Source of the DNA: CAYTLW01 sp964438735 | GTDB lineage: Bacteria > Myxococcota_A > UBA9042 | Direction: 5' to 3' | DNA: 8,737 bases | NCBI GenBank assembly: GCA_964438735.1 | Contig: CAYTLW010000203.1 | Coordinates: 1-8,737, forward strand | Part shown: positions 6,618 to 8,737 of the stretch, one piece after another | Position numbering within the stretch: the stretch's first letter is position 1 | How the letters are laid out: each line of letters opens with the position of its first letter | Notes under the pieces: generated by a model | Database searches by the model: none | What the model saw: the letters and a program-made list of their open reading frames with translations, nothing else | Told to the model about the DNA's origin: nothing | Translations under genes and position numbers: made by a program

Positions 6618-8525
6618 TCAGGGTTTGACGTAGAGCCACAGATAGCGCGCACCATTGATGCCCTGGCCGAAGCAGTTGGCCGCTTCCCAGCTGCAGCTGT
6701 TGTTGATGGTGATGTTCTTGGCGCTCTCGTTGCAGCCGCTGCCGCCGCCCCACCAGTTGGTGCCCTTGTGGGGGTGATTGCCCTTGGCATAGAGCTTGTT
6801 CTCCCAACCGGTATAGTTGGCGTTGAAGATCAGGCCTTGCTCGGGATAGGCCGACATGCCGTGCACGAAGACGTTCTTCTTGATGTCCAGGTAGCGGTAC
6901 TTGCCGGTATTGGCGCCGCAGACAATGCGGATGTTCTTCCACTTGGCCTGGGCACAGTCGTTGCCCCATGCCGCCGGGATGTGGTCGCCGCCAGGCTGGT
7001 CGTGATAGCCCTCGCATTGCAGCCAGCCGCCGCCGAAGAGCGGCCCCTTGACGCCGTTGAAGCCGGGGATGTAGCCGAGGATCTTGCAGTGGGGAGAGCA
7101 GCCGTCGTCGGGCTTCAGGTTGCCGTCGTCGCACTCCTCGACGCCCTTGTGCAGCACGCTGTCGCCGCAGATGTTCTTCTTGCACTTGGCGGTGCAGCCA
7201 TCGCCATCGGCCATGTTGCCGTCGTCGCATTCTTCGCCTGGATTCATGGCGCCATTGCCGCACAGCGGCTCGATCAGCAGCAGGCGCCAGTCGCCGTCGC
7301 AGTAGTACATTCGCTTGTCCTTGCTGTCGAAGTACATGCGACCGACGTTGTCTTCATTGCAGGGACCTGGCGGGCCGGCGGAGACCTGGTTGCCGAACCC
7401 CGCTGAGGCGGCGAATGCGCCCTTGGAGGTGACCTGCTTGCCGACCTCGGAGAGCAGGTTGACGCTCCAGGAGTTCAGCTGGCCGTCCTTGCCGTTGTTG
7501 AGGAACTTGTCGTCGATGATGCGCAGACGCCACTTGCCCTTGGGATTCTTGCCGATCCACTTGCTCAGGTCGCCGCTGACCGTCTTGTCCGGGCTGGGAT
7601 AGTTGCCGACCAGGGTCTTGGCGTTGCCGCTGTGGTCGTGCAGCACGTAGGCGGCGTTGGCCGGGTCGTAGAGCACCACCTTGATGCCGTTGATGTTCGA
7701 GTTGCTCAGGTTGACGCTGATGATCAGCTTTTTGGCCGGCCCGATGTCGGGCACGATGATCTCGTCGAACATGCCGATGGGGTTGTTGTCCTCGATGGCT
7801 TTGGGCGTCGTCTTGCTGGCGATGGGCTCGGCGAAGGCGGTGGTCAACATGCCACCCGAGGCCGCCTCGAGGCCGCTGCCGCCGCCGCTGTTGGCGCCGC
7901 AGAGCAGCTTGCCGTCGTTGGCCACGCCGAGCACCACCTGGCCGGGGCCGCAGGAGGCGGCGGGCGGCACCACGCCGGTGATCTTGGCGCCATCTCCGGC
8001 CAGCGATTTGGCGGTCACGCTGCCGGCGACCACCGCGCCGACGCTGACGACGGCCACCTTGATGGCGTTGCCGCCCAGGTTGAGGTCGCCATCGGGCTTG
8101 AGCGCGGCGATGGACAGGCAACCGGTGCAGCCGACACCGCTGGCTTTCTCAGTGCGCAGGGCGAATGGGGCGGCGCGCACCGGCTGGCGGCTCATCTCGG
8201 GCTCCACGCCCACCTGCACACCCAGCCACGCCGGCTGCGCGGCGCTCAACACGGCCGGATCCAGCTTGACGACGCTGCCCAGCAGGTGGCGGAAGCTGCC
8301 GCCCTTGACGGCGACCTTGGCCACGGATTCGGACCACTTGGCCTGCTTGGCCGCCGCGTTGGGGTACAGGCGGAAGGTCATGGCATAGCTGCCGTCGGCG
8401 GCGGGCCCTCCACCCGCGGCGACCAGACGTCCGTCCAGGGCCACGTTGGCGGGCACCGAGGCCAGCGCGGGCGCCGCCAGAAGGGTCAACGCGCAGGCGA
8501 CCGCGAGACGATGACAGAGCTGCAT
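6618..8525 (-). CDS. Secreted modular protein with P domain and two DUF4215 Cys-rich repeats (635 aa)
   Basis: Start chosen at the ATG at 8525, six bases after GGAGG; the adjacent TTG at 8528 is too close to that site. A Sec signal peptide ends at ALA (residues 20-22) before SVPAN. Residues about 23-130 form a beta-rich module (LDGRL...YAMTFRLYPNA...WSESV...LLGSV...PFALRTEKA) common at the start of delta-proteobacterial secreted proteins. A CTGC turn and a Gly-rich linker follow. Residues about 230-360 look like the P domain of proprotein convertases (VVLYDPANAAYVL, KGKWRLRIIDD, DGQLNSWSVNLL). A short Cys module (YFDSKDKRMYYCDGDWRLL) precedes two DUF4215/myxococcal disulfide repeats at 422-451 and 453-483, each with ECDDGN and four Cys. 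The last 150 residues are an aromatic, Asn/Gly-rich six-Cys domain that I cannot name. No peptidase domain is present, so a surface or extracellular binding role is more likely than catalysis. Confidence 0.88.
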   Translation of the reverse strand: MQLCHRLAVACALTLLAAPALASVPANVALDGRLVAAGGGPAADGSYAMTFRLYPNAAAKQAKWSESVAKVAVKGGSFRHLLGSVVKLDPAVLSAAQPAWLGVQVGVEPEMSRQPVRAAPFALRTEKASGVGCTGCLSIAALKPDGDLNLGGNAIKVAVVSVGAVVAGSVTAKSLAGDGAKITGVVPPAASCGPGQVVLGVANDGKLLCGANSGGGSGLEAASGGMLTTAFAEPIASKTTPKAIEDNNPIGMFDEIIVPDIGPAKKLIISVNLSNSNINGIKVVLYDPANAAYVLHDHSGNAKTLVGNYPSPDKTVSGDLSKWIGKNPKGKWRLRIIDDKFLNNGKDGQLNSWSVNLLSEVGKQVTSKGAFAASAGFGNQVSAGPPGPCNEDNVGRMYFDSKDKRMYYCDGDWRLLLIEPLCGNGAMNPGEECDDGNMADGDGCTAKCKKNICGDSVLHKGVEECDDGNLKPDDGCSPHCKILGYIPGFNGVKGPLFGGGWLQCEGYHDQPGGDHIPAAWGNDCAQAKWKNIRIVCGANTGKYRYLDIKKNVFVHGMSAYPEQGLIFNANYTGWENKLYAKGNHPHKGTNWWGGGSGCNESAKNITINNSCSWEAANCFGQGINGARYLWLYVKP

Positions 8526-8531
8526 CAAGAG

Positions 8532-8536
8532 CCTCC
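8532..8536 (-). promoter_or_regulatory. Ribosome binding site that fixes the start at 8525
   Basis: GGAGG on the minus strand, six bases before ATG 8525 but only three before the in-frame TTG at 8528. Normal spacing selects the ATG and drops one N-terminal residue. Confidence 0.7.
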
Positions 8537-8540
8537 AGTT

Positions 8541-8555
8541 CTGCGTGGGGCGCAG
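8541..8555 (-). other. Small hairpin in the leader of the Cys-rich gene
   Basis: CTGCG (8541-8545) and CGCAG (8551-8555) form a perfect 5-bp stem around a 5-base loop, four bases upstream of the GGAGG ribosome site. It would be part of the leader RNA. It is short enough to be chance in GC-rich DNA. Confidence 0.3.
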
Positions 8556-8590
8556 CGGCCGGACCTGGTCGAGGGGACGTGGCCGCGGAC

Positions 8591-8620
8591 ACTATACCGA
8601 AGCGCAGCGCCCCCGGGCAA
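8591..8620 (-). promoter_or_regulatory. Sigma70-type promoter for the Cys-rich gene and Lgt-family gene
   Basis: On the minus strand, TTGCCC (8620-8615, 4 of 6 to TTGACA), an 18-base spacer, and TATAGT (8596-8591, 5 of 6 to TATAAT). Transcription would begin near 8584, giving a leader of about 59 bases before the ATG at 8525. The -10 element stands out as an AT-rich island in very GC-rich sequence. Confidence 0.6.
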
Positions 8621-8642
8621 TCGGCAGGACGCACAAGGGCCA

Positions 8643-8720
8643 CCCATGAGCCGCCGCCGTGGCGTTGCACCATGGCGCAGACGGTGCGCCGCCGCCCGTG
8701 AGCCGCCGCCGTGGCGTTGC
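8643..8720 (+). repeat. 26-bp direct repeat, 52-bp period, one mismatch
   Basis: Copies at 8643-8668 and 8695-8720 agree at 25 of 26 positions; both contain GAGCCGCCGCCGTGGCGTTG. The single difference is A8646 versus G8698. Sequence after each copy does not match, so this is not a longer tandem duplication. The copies flank the hairpin at 8674-8690 and lie upstream of the promoter at 8591-8620. No gene is supported in 8621-8737. Confidence 0.85.
8674..8690. other. Inverted repeat between the two direct-repeat copies
   Basis: GGCGCA (8674-8679) and TGCGCC (8685-8690) are perfect inverted copies separated by GACGG. No T-run follows on either strand, so it is not a typical Rho-independent terminator. 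It could be a dyad operator for the leftward promoter 54 bases away, but this is speculative. Confidence 0.4.
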
Positions 8721-8737
8721 TGCCCGGTGCTCTAGCC

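Noticed and set aside
6393..7406. 337-codon open frame on the plus strand
   Set aside because: Antisense across the Lgt-family and Cys-rich genes. The Val/Ala-rich translation mirrors GC-rich codons on the other strand.
8493..8525. Possible lipobox (AVAC, Cys11) in the signal of the Cys-rich protein
   Set aside because: The hydrophobic stretch before Cys11 is too short and continues after it to a normal ALA cleavage site at residues 20-22, so a type I signal peptide fits better.
7632..8735. 367-codon open frame on the plus strand
   Set aside because: Antisense to the Cys-rich gene, whose signal peptide, P domain and ECDDGN repeats are clear. Only the final 29 codons lie outside it, and they come from the direct-repeat region.
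8646..8735. 29-codon frame starting at ATG 8646
   Set aside because: It is short, Arg/Pro/Cys-rich and made largely of repeat sequence, with only a weak AAGGG upstream. Not enough to call a gene.

Overview
The window is GC-rich and compactly coded. It carries secretory and lipoprotein genes of a kind I associate with Myxococcota or related delta-proteobacterial lineages. Three features point there: a secreted protein with two copies of the 'ECDDGN' Cys-rich (DUF4215/myxococcal disulfide) repeat behind a proprotein-convertase-type P domain, a caspase-like peptidase with an EF-hand-like loop, and a run of envelope lipoproteins. This placement is inference from protein style; there is no rRNA or other marker gene.

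Layout. (1) 1-250, minus strand: the 5' end of a gene leaving the left edge, encoding a Gly/Arg-rich N-terminus and one membrane anchor. (2) 251-406: a divergent intergenic region with a good sigma70-type promoter (329-357) reading right. (3) 407-5776, plus strand: a five-gene operon with gaps or overlaps of +14, -4, -4 and +15 bases. It encodes a 399-aa lipoprotein, a small BamE/SmpA-like lipoprotein, a 375-aa lipoprotein that looks paralogous to the first, an LPP20-family lipoprotein, and a membrane-anchored caspase-like (C13/C14-type) peptidase. (4) 5777-5849: a short convergent gap with four tandem 8-bp units and no visible terminator. (5) 8525-5850, minus strand: a probable two-gene unit read leftwards from a promoter at 8591-8620. 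It encodes a 635-aa secreted modular Cys-rich protein and then a divergent seven-helix Lgt-family protein. (6) 8526-8737: promoter and leader of that unit, then a 26-bp direct repeat (52-bp period) flanking a small hairpin; no gene is supported there.

How the genes may work together (inference). The five-gene operon puts four predicted lipoproteins and one anchored protease on the periplasmic side of the envelope under one promoter. The closest arrangement I know is the LPP20 / COG3014-type / LpoB-type lipoprotein clusters of Gram-negative bacteria, but a caspase-like peptidase as last gene is not something I recognise. This is the best candidate in the window for an undescribed system. The opposing Lgt-family gene would act on lipoproteins if active, but several residues expected of Lgt are changed, so a link to the operon is only suggestive.
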